Source: Nocardioidaceae bacterium SCSIO 66511
GTDB taxonomy: Bacteria; Actinomycetota; Actinomycetes; Propionibacteriales; Nocardioidaceae
Reading direction: 5' to 3'
Length of the DNA: 64,000 bases
Assembly: GCA_023100825.1 (NCBI GenBank)
Contig: CP095846.1
Location: 620,001 to 684,000 of the forward strand
Shown here piece by piece: positions 25,735-34,337 of the stretch. Position 1 is the stretch's first letter. Every line of letters begins with the position of its first letter. Position numbers and translations under genes: made by a program. The notes under the pieces were generated by a model. The model did not search any database and was not told the origin of the DNA. It worked only from the letters and a program-made list of their open reading frames with translations.

Positions 25735-26645
25735 CGTGCGGACCCGTCCTCGAGGAGTCCGGCGCGCCTCCACAGCCATCGGCCGGGGCCGGTGATCATG
25801 TCGATCTCCTCCAGTGACGCGCGTACCCGCCGGGCAGCCCAGCGCCGGGTCGCTTGCCACTGCGGGTTCGACGCCGCTTGGCGGCGCGCTTCGTGGGCGT
25901 CGAGGCCGGCGTTGGTGTAGACGTGCGGATGCACCAACTGAGTAGAGGCGAGGAACGCGGTAACGCCGACGATCAGCTTCGACCACTCCTTGGCGACGAC
26001 GCCCTGGCGACCGAACTCGGCGGCGGCCTCCTCGCGAGCGAAGCGCATGTGCCGCGCTTCCTCGACGACGTGTACGCGGGACACGGCGCGTACGAGTGGC
26101 TGAACCGACTCGTCGACCATCGCCTCTCGCTGCAGCTGGTCGAGGATCTCCTCGACGAACAACGCGCCCGCGAAGCACATCGGTCCGTTGGAGATCGTCT
26201 TCAACGCGCGACCCCCGCCGTGCAATGCCGAGACCGGCTTGTAGTGCGGGGCGTCGAGCTTGTCGACGAGCCGCGCGAACATCACGGAGTGCCGGCACTC
26301 GTCGCCGATCTCGGTGTAGGTGAACTGCACGTTCGTCGTACGCGGGTCTCGGTCGTACGCGCGGCGGACCAGCATCTGCATCAGGATCGTCTCGAACCAG
26401 ATGCCCATGCAGGCGATGCTCGCGAGCTCGTGGCGAGTAAGATCCATCCGTTGCTGATGCGACATGGACTCCCACATCGGCGTTCCGGACAACGTGCTGC
26501 GGTGCTCAGGCACGTACAGCAGATCGGGATCGAGCGGGGCGTCCCAGTCGATGTCGACGACCGGGTCGTACGTCATGGTGGCGGCCGATCGCAGCAGGCT
26601 CGCGCCCGAGGTCTCGCGATCGGAGTCGTTCGCAGTTGCGGTCAT
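25731..26645 (-). CDS. AurF-like diiron oxygenase
   Basis: 304 residues; the ATG behind GAGG is preferred over a GTG four codons earlier. Carboxylate and histidine ligands of a diiron site can be followed along the chain: RHELASIACMGIWFE, EIGDECRHSVMF (E-x2-H), FVEEILDQ, and HVVEEARHMRF (E-x2-H). This is the pattern of the AurF family, whose founder oxidises an aromatic amine to nitro. Bacterial relatives act on various substrates; specificity is unknown here. Probably forms an operon with the DUF4873 gene. Confidence 0.82.
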   Translation of the reverse strand: MTATANDSDRETSGASLLRSAATMTYDPVVDIDWDAPLDPDLLYVPEHRSTLSGTPMWESMSHQQRMDLTRHELASIACMGIWFETILMQMLVRRAYDRDPRTTNVQFTYTEIGDECRHSVMFARLVDKLDAPHYKPVSALHGGGRALKTISNGPMCFAGALFVEEILDQLQREAMVDESVQPLVRAVSRVHVVEEARHMRFAREEAAAEFGRQGVVAKEWSKLIVGVTAFLASTQLVHPHVYTNAGLDAHEARRQAASNPQWQATRRWAARRVRASLEEIDMITGPGRWLWRRAGLLEDGSAR

Positions 26646-26686
26646 CGTCGACCTCACAGTGACAGGCGGCTTATGTCACGGCGAAT

Positions 26687-26705
26687 GTAACACTGGTGAT
26701 GTTAC
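26687..26705. promoter_or_regulatory. Palindrome upstream of AurF-like gene
   Basis: GTAACA-n7-TGTTAC, an exact six-base inverted repeat located 41 bases upstream of the AurF-like start in the divergent spacer with purD. A repressor site is possible; no adjacent regulator gene is obvious. Confidence 0.35.
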
Positions 26706-26747
26706 GAATCCAGGGTGCGCGACGTCCGTTCTGATCGGACGGGGCAT

Positions 26748-26753
26748 TAGGCT
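26748..26753 (+). promoter_or_regulatory. -10 box, leaderless start of purD
   Basis: TAGGCT, six bases before the GTG start. Confidence 0.5.
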
Positions 26754-26759
26754 CGCGCC

Positions 26760-28001
26760 GTGAAGATTCTGGTGATCGGCTCGGGCGGGCGAGAGCATGC
26801 CCTGGCCCTGGCGTTATCGCGCGACCCGAACGTCGACGAGGTGCACGCAGCGCCCGGCAACCCTGGTATCGCGGCGATCGCAGTAGTCCACGCCGTCGAC
26901 CCGATGGACGGGGCGGCCGTCGCTTCGCTGGCAACCGACCTCGGAGTCGATCTCGTCGTCATCGGCCCGGAGGCACCGCTCGTTGCAGGCGTCGCCGACG
27001 CCGTACGCGACGCGGGAGTCGCCTGCTTCGGTCCGACCCGTGCGGCCGCCCGGCTCGAGGGCTCGAAGGCCTTTGCGAAGGACGTCATGGCCTCGGCGGA
27101 GGTTCCGACCGCGATGGCGCGGGTATGCGAGACCGACGACGAGGCCTCCGCTGCTATCGACGCCTTCGGCGCACCGTACGTCGTCAAGGATGACGGGCTC
27201 GCCGCTGGCAAGGGTGTCGTCGTGACCGCGGATCGCGCGCTCGCCACGGCACATGCCAAGGAGTGTCGACGAGTCGTCATCGAGGAGTACCTCGACGGTC
27301 CGGAGGTATCGCTCTTCGCGATCACCGATGGCAAGACGGTGTTGCCGTTGCAGCCCGCACAGGACTTCAAACGCGCGTACGACAACGACGACGGGCCCAA
27401 CACGGGCGGCATGGGCGCGTACACGCCACTGCCGTGGGCACCTGACGATCTCGTCGAGTCGGTCACCCGCCGGGTGCTCCAACCGACGGTCGACGAGCTG
27501 GCGCGACGCGGTACGCCGTTCGCCGGGCTCTTGTACGCCGGTTTGGCGCTGACCGACCGCGGCGTTCGGGTCGTGGAGTTCAACGCGCGCTTCGGCGACC
27601 CGGAGACGCAGTCACTGCTCGCATTGCTCGACTCGTCGCTCGGGACACTGTTGTACGCGGCGGCGACTGGAACCCTCGACGAGGTCGGCCTGGTGCGCTG
27701 GCGCACGGGCTCGGCCGTGACCGTTGTGGTCGCCGCCGACGGTTATCCTGCCTCGCCGCGCAAGGGCGACGTCATCGAAGGTGTCGACGACGCCGACGCG
27801 ATCGACGGCGTCGACGTGATCCATGCCGGCACCGCCGTTGCCGACGGACGGCTCGTCACCGCCGGTGGCAGGGTGCTGTCGGTGACCGCCGTCGGAAGCG
27901 ATCTCGCCGTAGCGCGTGCCCGTGCGTACCGCGCAGTTGAGCTGATCCGCATCGACGGAGCACACCACCGCACCGACATCGCCGCCGCTGCCGCGAGCTG
28001 A
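26760..28001 (+). CDS. purD: Phosphoribosylamine-glycine ligase (GAR synthetase)
   Basis: 413 residues, GTG start. Ligates glycine to phosphoribosylamine using ATP, step 2 of purine synthesis. ATP-grasp enzyme: N-terminal MKILVIGSGGREHALA, ATP-binding YVVKDDGLAAGKGVVVT, DNDDGPNTGGMGAYTPLP and VVEFNARFGDPETQ. The end of the protein is the usual small C-domain. Stands alone with its own promoter. Confidence 0.97.
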   Translation: MKILVIGSGGREHALALALSRDPNVDEVHAAPGNPGIAAIAVVHAVDPMDGAAVASLATDLGVDLVVIGPEAPLVAGVADAVRDAGVACFGPTRAAARLEGSKAFAKDVMASAEVPTAMARVCETDDEASAAIDAFGAPYVVKDDGLAAGKGVVVTADRALATAHAKECRRVVIEEYLDGPEVSLFAITDGKTVLPLQPAQDFKRAYDNDDGPNTGGMGAYTPLPWAPDDLVESVTRRVLQPTVDELARRGTPFAGLLYAGLALTDRGVRVVEFNARFGDPETQSLLALLDSSLGTLLYAAATGTLDEVGLVRWRTGSAVTVVVAADGYPASPRKGDVIEGVDDADAIDGVDVIHAGTAVADGRLVTAGGRVLSVTAVGSDLAVARARAYRAVELIRIDGAHHRTDIAAAAAS

Positions 28002-28040
28002 CCCCGGAATAGCAATGGCTGCAGGTTGTTGAGACCTGAT

Positions 28041-28478
28041 ATGGGACTACAGGGAGATTACGAACCCAGTCCGTCGACGCACGTCCGCGATCAGGTCGCG
28101 TTGTACGAGAGTTCCGGCGGCACCGAGGGCGCCACGATGCGAGGTAAGCCGGTCATCGTGCTGACGACGCGCGGGGCGAAGTCGGGCAAGATCCGCAAGA
28201 CCCCGCTGATGCGCGTCGAGCACGACGGTGAGTACGCCGTGGTCGCGTCGCAAAACGGCGCCCCGAGCCACCCGCAGTGGTACCACAATGTCGTCGCCGA
28301 CCCGCACGTGGAGCTGCAGGACGGTCCGACGAAGACCGAGATGGTCGCCAACGAGGTAACCGGCGAGCAGCGAGCGACGTGGTGGCAGCGTGCGGTCGAG
28401 GCCTGGCCCGACTTTGCCAACTATCAGACGAAGACCGACCGGGTGATTCCGGTCTTCGTACTCAGCCCGGCAGATTAG
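28041..28478 (+). CDS. Ddn-type deazaflavin (F420)-dependent nitroreductase family protein
   Basis: 145 residues. Pattern of the mycobacterial Ddn / nitroreductase-related split-barrel family: [78 protein letters not shown] and VFVLSP. Members bind cofactor F420 and reduce quinones or nitro compounds; many have unknown substrates. It lies 39 bases after purD and may be read through from it. Suggests the organism makes F420. Confidence 0.88.
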   Translation: MGLQGDYEPSPSTHVRDQVALYESSGGTEGATMRGKPVIVLTTRGAKSGKIRKTPLMRVEHDGEYAVVASQNGAPSHPQWYHNVVADPHVELQDGPTKTEMVANEVTGEQRATWWQRAVEAWPDFANYQTKTDRVIPVFVLSPAD

Positions 28479-28516
28479 CCCGACCGCACGCTGTCATTCC
28501 GCGGGTGCGCGGCCTG

Positions 28517-29611
28517 TCAGCCGAGAAGCTTCAGGCCGATGAACGTCGTGTCGAGGTTGTCGAGCGCGCGGAAGTTGTTCACGCCCTTCACCAGCCTGGA
28601 GACGCGCGTGCACTTGCCGCCGATCGTGCAGCGGACACGTGCGGCCTTCTTCTGTGCGGCGGCCTCGACGACGATCGTCTTGGCGTTCTCCCAACCGGCC
28701 GAGCTGAACTCAGGCGCCCGGAACCTACGTACGACCGACCCGTCCTTGACCCGGCGCACCGTCAGGGTGGCGACCTTCGGCTGATCGTGGAACGAGACCG
28801 TCGTGAGCATGCGCTTGCCGTCGGGCGAGAATACGATGCCGTCGGGGATGCCCTTCTTCGAGCAGAATCTCCACAGCCTCTTGCGGGGCGCCTTGAACCG
28901 GCGTACGTCGTAACAGGAACCCCCGGGACCGGCGCCGAGGCCGAGCACGTTGTGCTCCACGTCGGCGAACCGTGCCCATTCGGGTACGGTGCCGATCTTG
29001 GCGGTCATGCTCTTGCCCGGGTGGTACCAAGACAAGACGCTGCGGTTCTTCTTCACCTGGTAGTTCGACAACAGGGTCCGGCCGTTCGAGTATCCGAGGA
29101 GCTCCTTACGCCCGAGGTCCTTGCGCCGGATGACCTTGTTGTCGGTTGCGTTGAACACGACCAGCTTCGAGCCGACGTCCTTGGTCTGCGCGTTGACGGC
29201 GACCCGTTGGCCGTCGGTGTTGACGTGCAGGTTCCAGATGCCCTGTGCGAATCGGCGAAGCTTGGTTGCGTTGCCGCCCTTCGGCCCAACCCGGTAATAG
29301 ATGATGCCCCAGCCCGTCTTGGGGTCGTCGACGCCGACCAGGTAACCGCGTCGCAGCTTGTACACGTTCCAGATGTCGTGCGGCACCTTCACCTTCACGG
29401 TCTTCTTACCGTCGTGCAGGGTCTTGCCGTCGACGTACGTTGCGGTGGTCTTGCCTTTGGCGAGCTTCGTCGGGTTGAACGTCGTTGTCGGTGGCTTGGC
29501 GGCGGTGTCGGACTGCGGCGCGGCATTCGAAGCGGTCGCGGGAACGGCGCCGAGCAACGCCATCGATGCGACGCCGCAGACGATTCCGTTGCGCAAGCGG
29601 GTATGACTCAT
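28517..29611 (-). CDS. Secreted protein of unknown function, beta-propeller-like
   Basis: 364 residues from the ATG behind GGGGGAAAG. Sec signal peptide MSHTRLRNGIVCGVASMALLGAVPATASNA. The mature part has repeated strand units with phrases such as LVVFNATDNKVIRRKD and GIVFSPDGKRMLTTVSFHD that recall WD40/TolB-like propellers, but no family is certain. Two cysteine pairs lie in the C-terminal half. Convergent with the Ddn-like gene and divergent from purB. Confidence 0.72.
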   Translation of the reverse strand: MSHTRLRNGIVCGVASMALLGAVPATASNAAPQSDTAAKPPTTTFNPTKLAKGKTTATYVDGKTLHDGKKTVKVKVPHDIWNVYKLRRGYLVGVDDPKTGWGIIYYRVGPKGGNATKLRRFAQGIWNLHVNTDGQRVAVNAQTKDVGSKLVVFNATDNKVIRRKDLGRKELLGYSNGRTLLSNYQVKKNRSVLSWYHPGKSMTAKIGTVPEWARFADVEHNVLGLGAGPGGSCYDVRRFKAPRKRLWRFCSKKGIPDGIVFSPDGKRMLTTVSFHDQPKVATLTVRRVKDGSVVRRFRAPEFSSAGWENAKTIVVEAAAQKKAARVRCTIGGKCTRVSRLVKGVNNFRALDNLDTTFIGLKLLG

Positions 29612-29723
29612 GGATCTTTCCCCCAAGTTGATGTGCGTTCGGCAGAACAGCACGTAAGCGGCCGAGGCCCTGTGCCGGTCGGCCGAGTGCCCAGAGTACT
29701 CACCAAGTTGAGAGACTGTCAGC

Positions 29724-31142
29724 GTGATCTCGAATGTTCTCGCTACCCGTTATGCGTCCTCGGAGCTCGTCCGCCTGTGGTCCCCGGAGCACAAAGTCGT
29801 ACTCGAACGACGGCTATGGCTCGCGGTCCTCACGGCACAGCGTGACCTCGGAGTCGACGTGCCGGATGGCGTCGTCGAGGCGTACGAGAAGGTCGTCGAG
29901 TCCGTCGACCTCGACTCGATCGCGGCACGCGAGCGGGTCACCCGCCACGATGTGAAGGCGCGCATCGAGGAGTTCAACGCACTGGCAGGTCATGAGCACA
30001 TCCACAAGGGCATGACCTCGCGCGACCTCACCGAGAACGTCGAGCAGCTGCAGATTCGGGCTTCACTGGAGCTGGTCCGCGACCGGGCGGTTGCGGCGCT
30101 CGCGTACCTCGGACGGCTCGCGGCAGAGCACAAGAGCCTCGCGATGGCCGGGCGGAGCCATAACGTCGCCGCCCAGACCACCACGCTCGGCAAGCGGTTC
30201 GCGACGATCGCCGACGAGCTGCTCGTGGCCGTGACCCGGGTCGAGGAGCTCATCGCGCGCTATCCGCTGCGCGGTATCAAGGGTCCGGTCGGCACGGCTC
30301 AGGACATGCTCGACCTGCTCGGAGGCGACCGGGATCGCCTCGACGAGCTGGAGCGCCGGATCGCCGATCATCTCGGTTTCTCCCACGTACTCCGCAGCGT
30401 CGGCCAGGTTTACCCGCGCTCGCTCGACTACGACGCGGTGTCCGCCGTTGCGCAGCTCGTTGCAGCGCCGTCGAACCTCGCCACGACGGTTCGACTGATG
30501 GCCGGCAACGAGCTGGTGACCGAGGGGTTCAAACCCGGCCAGGTCGGGTCGTCGGCGATGCCGCACAAGATGAACACCCGCTCGTGCGAGCGGGTCAACG
30601 GGCTGGCGGTCGTGGTACGCGGCAATTTGTCGATGATCGGCGAGCTTGCCGGCGATCAGTGGAACGAAGGCGACGTCTCGGACTCGGTCGTACGCCGAGT
30701 CGCACTGCCCGATGCGTTCTTCGCCGCAGACGGGTTGTTCGAGACGTTCCTGACCGTGCTCGCGGAGTTCGGTGCGTTCCCGGCGGTCGTCCAGCGCGAG
30801 CTCGACCGCTACCTGCCGTTCCTCGCGACAACGAAGGTGCTGATGGCGGCGGTACGCTCCGGCGTCGGTCGCGAGCAGGCGCACGAGGCGATCAAGGAGC
30901 ATGCGGTCGCGGTCGCCCTCGGCATGCGCGAGTCGGGTGCCGCCGAGAACGACCTGTTCGCGCGCCTCGCGGCCGATTCGCGTCTCAGCCTGGCCGAATC
31001 CGATCTGTCCGCGCTCGTCGCCGAGCCGCTCTCGTTCACCGGCGCGGCCGGCGACCAGGTCGACGCGGTCATCGCCGAGATCGAGTCGGTCGTACGCCGC
31101 CACCCGGACGCCGCCGCGTACACGCCGAGCCCGATCCTCTGA
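29724..31142 (+). CDS. purB: Adenylosuccinate lyase
   Basis: 472 residues, GTG start. Catalyses two fumarate eliminations in purine synthesis (SAICAR to AICAR, adenylosuccinate to AMP). Fumarase/aspartase superfamily signature GSSAMPHKMN at about 275-284; HEHIHKGMTSRDLTEN and RSHNVAAQTTTLGKRF supply substrate contacts. A GAGACT stretch lies six bases before the GTG and may be a weak -10 for a leaderless transcript. Confidence 0.96.
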   Translation: MISNVLATRYASSELVRLWSPEHKVVLERRLWLAVLTAQRDLGVDVPDGVVEAYEKVVESVDLDSIAARERVTRHDVKARIEEFNALAGHEHIHKGMTSRDLTENVEQLQIRASLELVRDRAVAALAYLGRLAAEHKSLAMAGRSHNVAAQTTTLGKRFATIADELLVAVTRVEELIARYPLRGIKGPVGTAQDMLDLLGGDRDRLDELERRIADHLGFSHVLRSVGQVYPRSLDYDAVSAVAQLVAAPSNLATTVRLMAGNELVTEGFKPGQVGSSAMPHKMNTRSCERVNGLAVVVRGNLSMIGELAGDQWNEGDVSDSVVRRVALPDAFFAADGLFETFLTVLAEFGAFPAVVQRELDRYLPFLATTKVLMAAVRSGVGREQAHEAIKEHAVAVALGMRESGAAENDLFARLAADSRLSLAESDLSALVAEPLSFTGAAGDQVDAVIAEIESVVRRHPDAAAYTPSPIL

Positions 31143-31157
31143 CCCAGCCGTGGGTGG

Positions 31158-31946
31158 TCAGTGATCTGCGCGCTCGAGGGTCACCTCGGCTTCGGCGCAA
31201 CGACGGTCGAGATCCGCCGGTGCGCCGGTGTCGGTGATGAGCCGCCACGGATTCGGCAGGTGTGTCCAGGCCGGAGTCTCGCCCGCTTCGAGCTTCGATG
31301 AGTCCGCGAGTACGGCGACCAGCCTGGCCACGCGTGCCACGGATTCCTTGACCATCGTCTCCTCCAAGGTCGGCTCGCCGACCCCACGCGCCGGGTCGAC
31401 GGCGTCGGCGCCGAGAAACGCTGCATCGAACCCGAGCCGCTCTATTGCGAGGTCCGTCAGCGGGCCGACGAGTCCGTGGCTCAGCTTACGTACGCGGCCG
31501 CCGAGCAGAATCAGCTCGATATCGGGCGCGTCGGCCAGGGCGACCGCGGTCTCGAGTCCGCGGGTGACGACCGTGAGGTCGGAGTGCGTCGACGACGCCG
31601 CGAGCAGCCGAGCGAGCGCCCCGCAGGTCGTACCCGCATCGATGAACACCGTGCCCGACTCGGGTACGAGCTCGAGCGCACGTCGAGCGATCGCCGACTT
31701 GGCCGGCCCGGCGTGACGTTGGCTCTCCGAGATGGGTCGCTCATGGAAAGGCGCCGTGACCATCGCCCCGCCGTACGTACGAGCCACTTGGCCATCGGCC
31801 TTGAGCCGTTCGAGATCGCGGCGAACGGTCGAGACCGAGACCCCGAGCCGGTCGGCGAGCTCGTCGACGTGGGTCGTGCCTGCGCCGAGCAGGGTCAGTA
31901 ACGTCGCGTGCCGAGAGCGCGTGCCCGCCCGGGGCGTTGAGGCCAT
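31158..31946 (-). CDS. DeoR-family transcriptional regulator of the acid-sugar operon
   Basis: 262 residues. N-terminal DeoR HTH (RHATLLTLLGAGTTHVDELADRLGVSVSTVRRDLERL) and a C-terminal sugar-phosphate-sensing domain with GTVFIDAGTTCGALARLL, VVTRGLETAVALAD, LILLGGRVRKLSHGLVGPL and GADAVDPARGVGEPTLEE. It begins one base after the stop of the PdxA2-like gene and is the last gene of that operon, so it is likely autoregulated with it. The inducer should be a phosphorylated sugar or sugar acid. Confidence 0.88.
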   Translation of the reverse strand: MASTPRAGTRSRHATLLTLLGAGTTHVDELADRLGVSVSTVRRDLERLKADGQVARTYGGAMVTAPFHERPISESQRHAGPAKSAIARRALELVPESGTVFIDAGTTCGALARLLAASSTHSDLTVVTRGLETAVALADAPDIELILLGGRVRKLSHGLVGPLTDLAIERLGFDAAFLGADAVDPARGVGEPTLEETMVKESVARVARLVAVLADSSKLEAGETPAWTHLPNPWRLITDTGAPADLDRRCAEAEVTLERADH

Positions 31947-31947
31947 G

Positions 31948-32997
31948 TCACTTACCGTACGTGGACCTGATCCGCGGGACGTACGGGCTGTACTCGACGC
32001 CGGCGAGGTACGCCGAACGCATCGTGGCGTGATCGGCGCGTCCCGTGCCGGCGATGTCGAATGCCGTGCCGTGGTCGACCGACGTACGCAGGATGGGAAG
32101 CCCGACGGTGACCGAGATCGTGCCGTCGAAGTCGTACGTCTTGGCGGCGATGTGTCCTTGGTCGTGATACTGCGAAAGCACACCGTCGTAGCGGCCGGCC
32201 AGCCCCTGGTGGAAGACCGAATCCGACGGGATCGGGCCCGAAACCGTGAGTCCCTCGGCGCGGGCGTCTTCGCACGCCGGACCGATGCCGTCGATCTCCT
32301 CGGTGCCGAAGGCGCCGTTCTCCCCGCCGTGCGGGTTGACGGCGGCGACCGCGAGCCGGGGTGAGTCGGCGCCGAACACCTCGAGCGCGGTGAGTGCGCG
32401 ACGGATCGAGCCGAGCTGGTTCTCGCGAGTCAACTGGTCGAGTGCCTTGCGGAGTGAGACGTGGCGGGTGGCGAAGAAGATGCGCAGGTGATGGGGCGTC
32501 TCGCTGATCCGGCTGCGTACGACGAACATCGTGTCTTGCTCGGTCACGCCGGTCAGCTCGCCGAGCATCTCGGTGTGCCCGAGATGCTCGCTGCCGCTCG
32601 ACCAGATCGCCTCCTTGTGGATCGGCCCGGTCACGACCCCCGAGACCTGTCCCGCCATCGCGGCTCGGGTGGCGACCTCGATGGCGGTGACCGCTGCCCT
32701 GCCGGCACGCGCATCGACGGTGCCCCAGTCGGGTACGTCTGCGCCCAGCACACCCGTGTCGTACACGTCGATCACGCCGCTACCGGCCGGATCGGTATCG
32801 AAGCCGCCGACCTCGCGTACCTCTACCTCGAGACCTGCGGCGCGTACGCCGCGACGCAATGCCTCGGCATCGCCAACGGCGACACCGTGGTGCCCGGGCT
32901 CGCCGGCGTACTCGGCGAGCGTGCGAGCGGTGATCTCGGGGCCGATGCCGACCGGGTCGCCGAGGGTCACAGCGAGCACGGGGTGTTCGACGGGCAT
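31948..32997 (-). CDS. pdxA2: PdxA2-like 4-phospho-threonate dehydrogenase
   Basis: 349 residues from the ATG behind GGAGGAG; a GTG nine codons earlier overlaps the upstream stop and is the alternative. PdxA family: LAVTLGDPVGIGPEI, GPIHKEAIW, EHLGHTEMLGELTG, SQYHDQGHIAAK with metal-binding histidines, and a C-terminal HGTAFDIAGTG. Next to a DUF1537 kinase, PdxA proteins usually belong to the PdxA2 group, which oxidatively decarboxylates 4-phospho-D-threonate to dihydroxyacetone phosphate. A role in vitamin B6 synthesis is less likely here because of the neighbours. Confidence 0.83.
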   Translation of the reverse strand: MPVEHPVLAVTLGDPVGIGPEITARTLAEYAGEPGHHGVAVGDAEALRRGVRAAGLEVEVREVGGFDTDPAGSGVIDVYDTGVLGADVPDWGTVDARAGRAAVTAIEVATRAAMAGQVSGVVTGPIHKEAIWSSGSEHLGHTEMLGELTGVTEQDTMFVVRSRISETPHHLRIFFATRHVSLRKALDQLTRENQLGSIRRALTALEVFGADSPRLAVAAVNPHGGENGAFGTEEIDGIGPACEDARAEGLTVSGPIPSDSVFHQGLAGRYDGVLSQYHDQGHIAAKTYDFDGTISVTVGLPILRTSVDHGTAFDIAGTGRADHATMRSAYLAGVEYSPYVPRIRSTYGK

Positions 32998-33020
32998 GGG
33001 GTCTCCTCCGTTGGTTCTGC

Positions 33021-34337
33021 TCACCAGGCGGTCTGCCTGGATTGTGCGGGATGTACGCGCCGGCGCCGGGTCGCGGCCTCGTGACGCAGGTGGTCGATGC
33101 AGGCGACGGTCGTGTCGGTATCGCCGACGAGTCCGCCCTTCGTCGCAACGGGTAGACCGGACCAGGGTCCGCCGACCAGTTCGCCGGCGACCGCGAGCGG
33201 CTCGATCTCACCCTCGACGTCGAGGCCTCGGGCGGCGAGTTCGGCGAACAGCGACGCTGTGACGTCGCCGCCGGTGGCGAAGATCCCGTCGACCGGGTGT
33301 GTCTCGAGCGCCCGCCGGACCGACCGGGCAAGGGCAACAGGGATCGCGGCGGCAGCGTGCGAGTCGACGGGGCGTACGTCGGCGTCGTCGAGCGCCGACG
33401 CGAGAAGTACGACCTGCTCGGGTCGGGCCGAGTCGAGCGCACACGTCAGTCGATCGGCGGTCGCGTCGACATCGGGTACTTGCCCGGGCTCGTCCGCCGC
33501 CGTACGTACGACCACGACGTCGCGCTCGCCGCGCAGGCGTGCGAGCTGTCGACGGGTCAGAGCGGTCGCAGATCCGGATACGGCGAGGATCGGTGCGCCG
33601 TCGGCCGAGCGGTGGAGCCCGAGCGCCTCCGCCATCGCGACCGTCGCCGGCCCCGGGTCTACCGTCACCCAGGTGACGTCGGTGACGGTCGCCGCAGCGC
33701 GGGTCACCCGCGCGATGTTGTCGGTCGTCAGGGCATCGACCACGATCACCTGCGCACCGTCGTCGACGACAGTCGTGAGCGCCTCGACCAGGCGGTCGTC
33801 CGGCCCGGTCACGGTCTCGAGTGAGACGGTTGCCACCTGGAGGCCGGCGAATCTGCCGGCGACGCCGGAGTGCCGGATCGGCGAGCGCGGGTCACTCGCC
33901 AGCTCGGTCTCCTCGAGGCGTACGCCACCGAGAAGCTGTACGCCACCGACGGTGTGGCGACCGGCATCCGGATGGGCGGGTACGCACAACGCGACGGTGC
34001 GCTGCCCGGACAGGGACGACACCTCCGCCACCACCGCCGCGGTGGTGGGGCCGACCTGACCGCGAAGAGTCGAGTCGATCCGGTTGGCCGCCAACCTACT
34101 CGGCCAGCCGCTGCGTACCGCCTGGCGTACGAGGCCGGCGGCGGTCTCGGGATCATCGTGGCGCGCGTTGGTGCTGATCACGACCGCGTCGAAGCGAGCG
34201 ACGAACTCGGCCACGATCTCGGGTTGGTCGCCGGTGGCGACCGTGACCGCGCGCATGCCCGCCCTGGCCAGCGCGGCGGCCGTTGCGTTGGCTCCGGTGA
34301 GGTCGTCGGCGACGACGATGACCGGTCCGTCGGTCAC
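33021..34337 (-). CDS. Four-carbon acid-sugar kinase (DUF1537 family, threonate kinase-like)
   Basis: 438 residues, GTG start inside a GTGA overlap with the permease gene. Begins VIVVADDLTGANATAAALARAG, the hallmark N-terminal motif of DUF1537 kinases; NRIDSTLRG, VCVPAHPDAGRHT and C-terminal FATGGDVTASLFAELAARG follow. These enzymes phosphorylate D-threonate, L-threonate or D-erythronate at C4. The PdxA2-like partner suggests threonate. Epimer specificity cannot be read from the sequence. Confidence 0.87.
   Translation of the reverse strand: MTDGPVIVVADDLTGANATAAALARAGMRAVTVATGDQPEIVAEFVARFDAVVISTNARHDDPETAAGLVRQAVRSGWPSRLAANRIDSTLRGQVGPTTAAVVAEVSSLSGQRTVALCVPAHPDAGRHTVGGVQLLGGVRLEETELASDPRSPIRHSGVAGRFAGLQVATVSLETVTGPDDRLVEALTTVVDDGAQVIVVDALTTDNIARVTRAAATVTDVTWVTVDPGPATVAMAEALGLHRSADGAPILAVSGSATALTRRQLARLRGERDVVVVRTAADEPGQVPDVDATADRLTCALDSARPEQVVLLASALDDADVRPVDSHAAAAIPVALARSVRRALETHPVDGIFATGGDVTASLFAELAARGLDVEGEIEPLAVAGELVGGPWSGLPVATKGGLVGDTDTTVACIDHLRHEAATRRRRVHPAQSRQTAW

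Noticed and set aside
28277-29845. Plus-strand frame of 522 codons over the secreted protein at 28517-29611
   Set aside because: The opposite strand has a signal peptide and a strong ribosome site; the plus frame has neither.
31948-32997. PdxA of vitamin B6 synthesis
   Set aside because: Operon context with DUF1537 kinase, GntP and DeoR favours the PdxA2 group acting on phosphorylated threonate.
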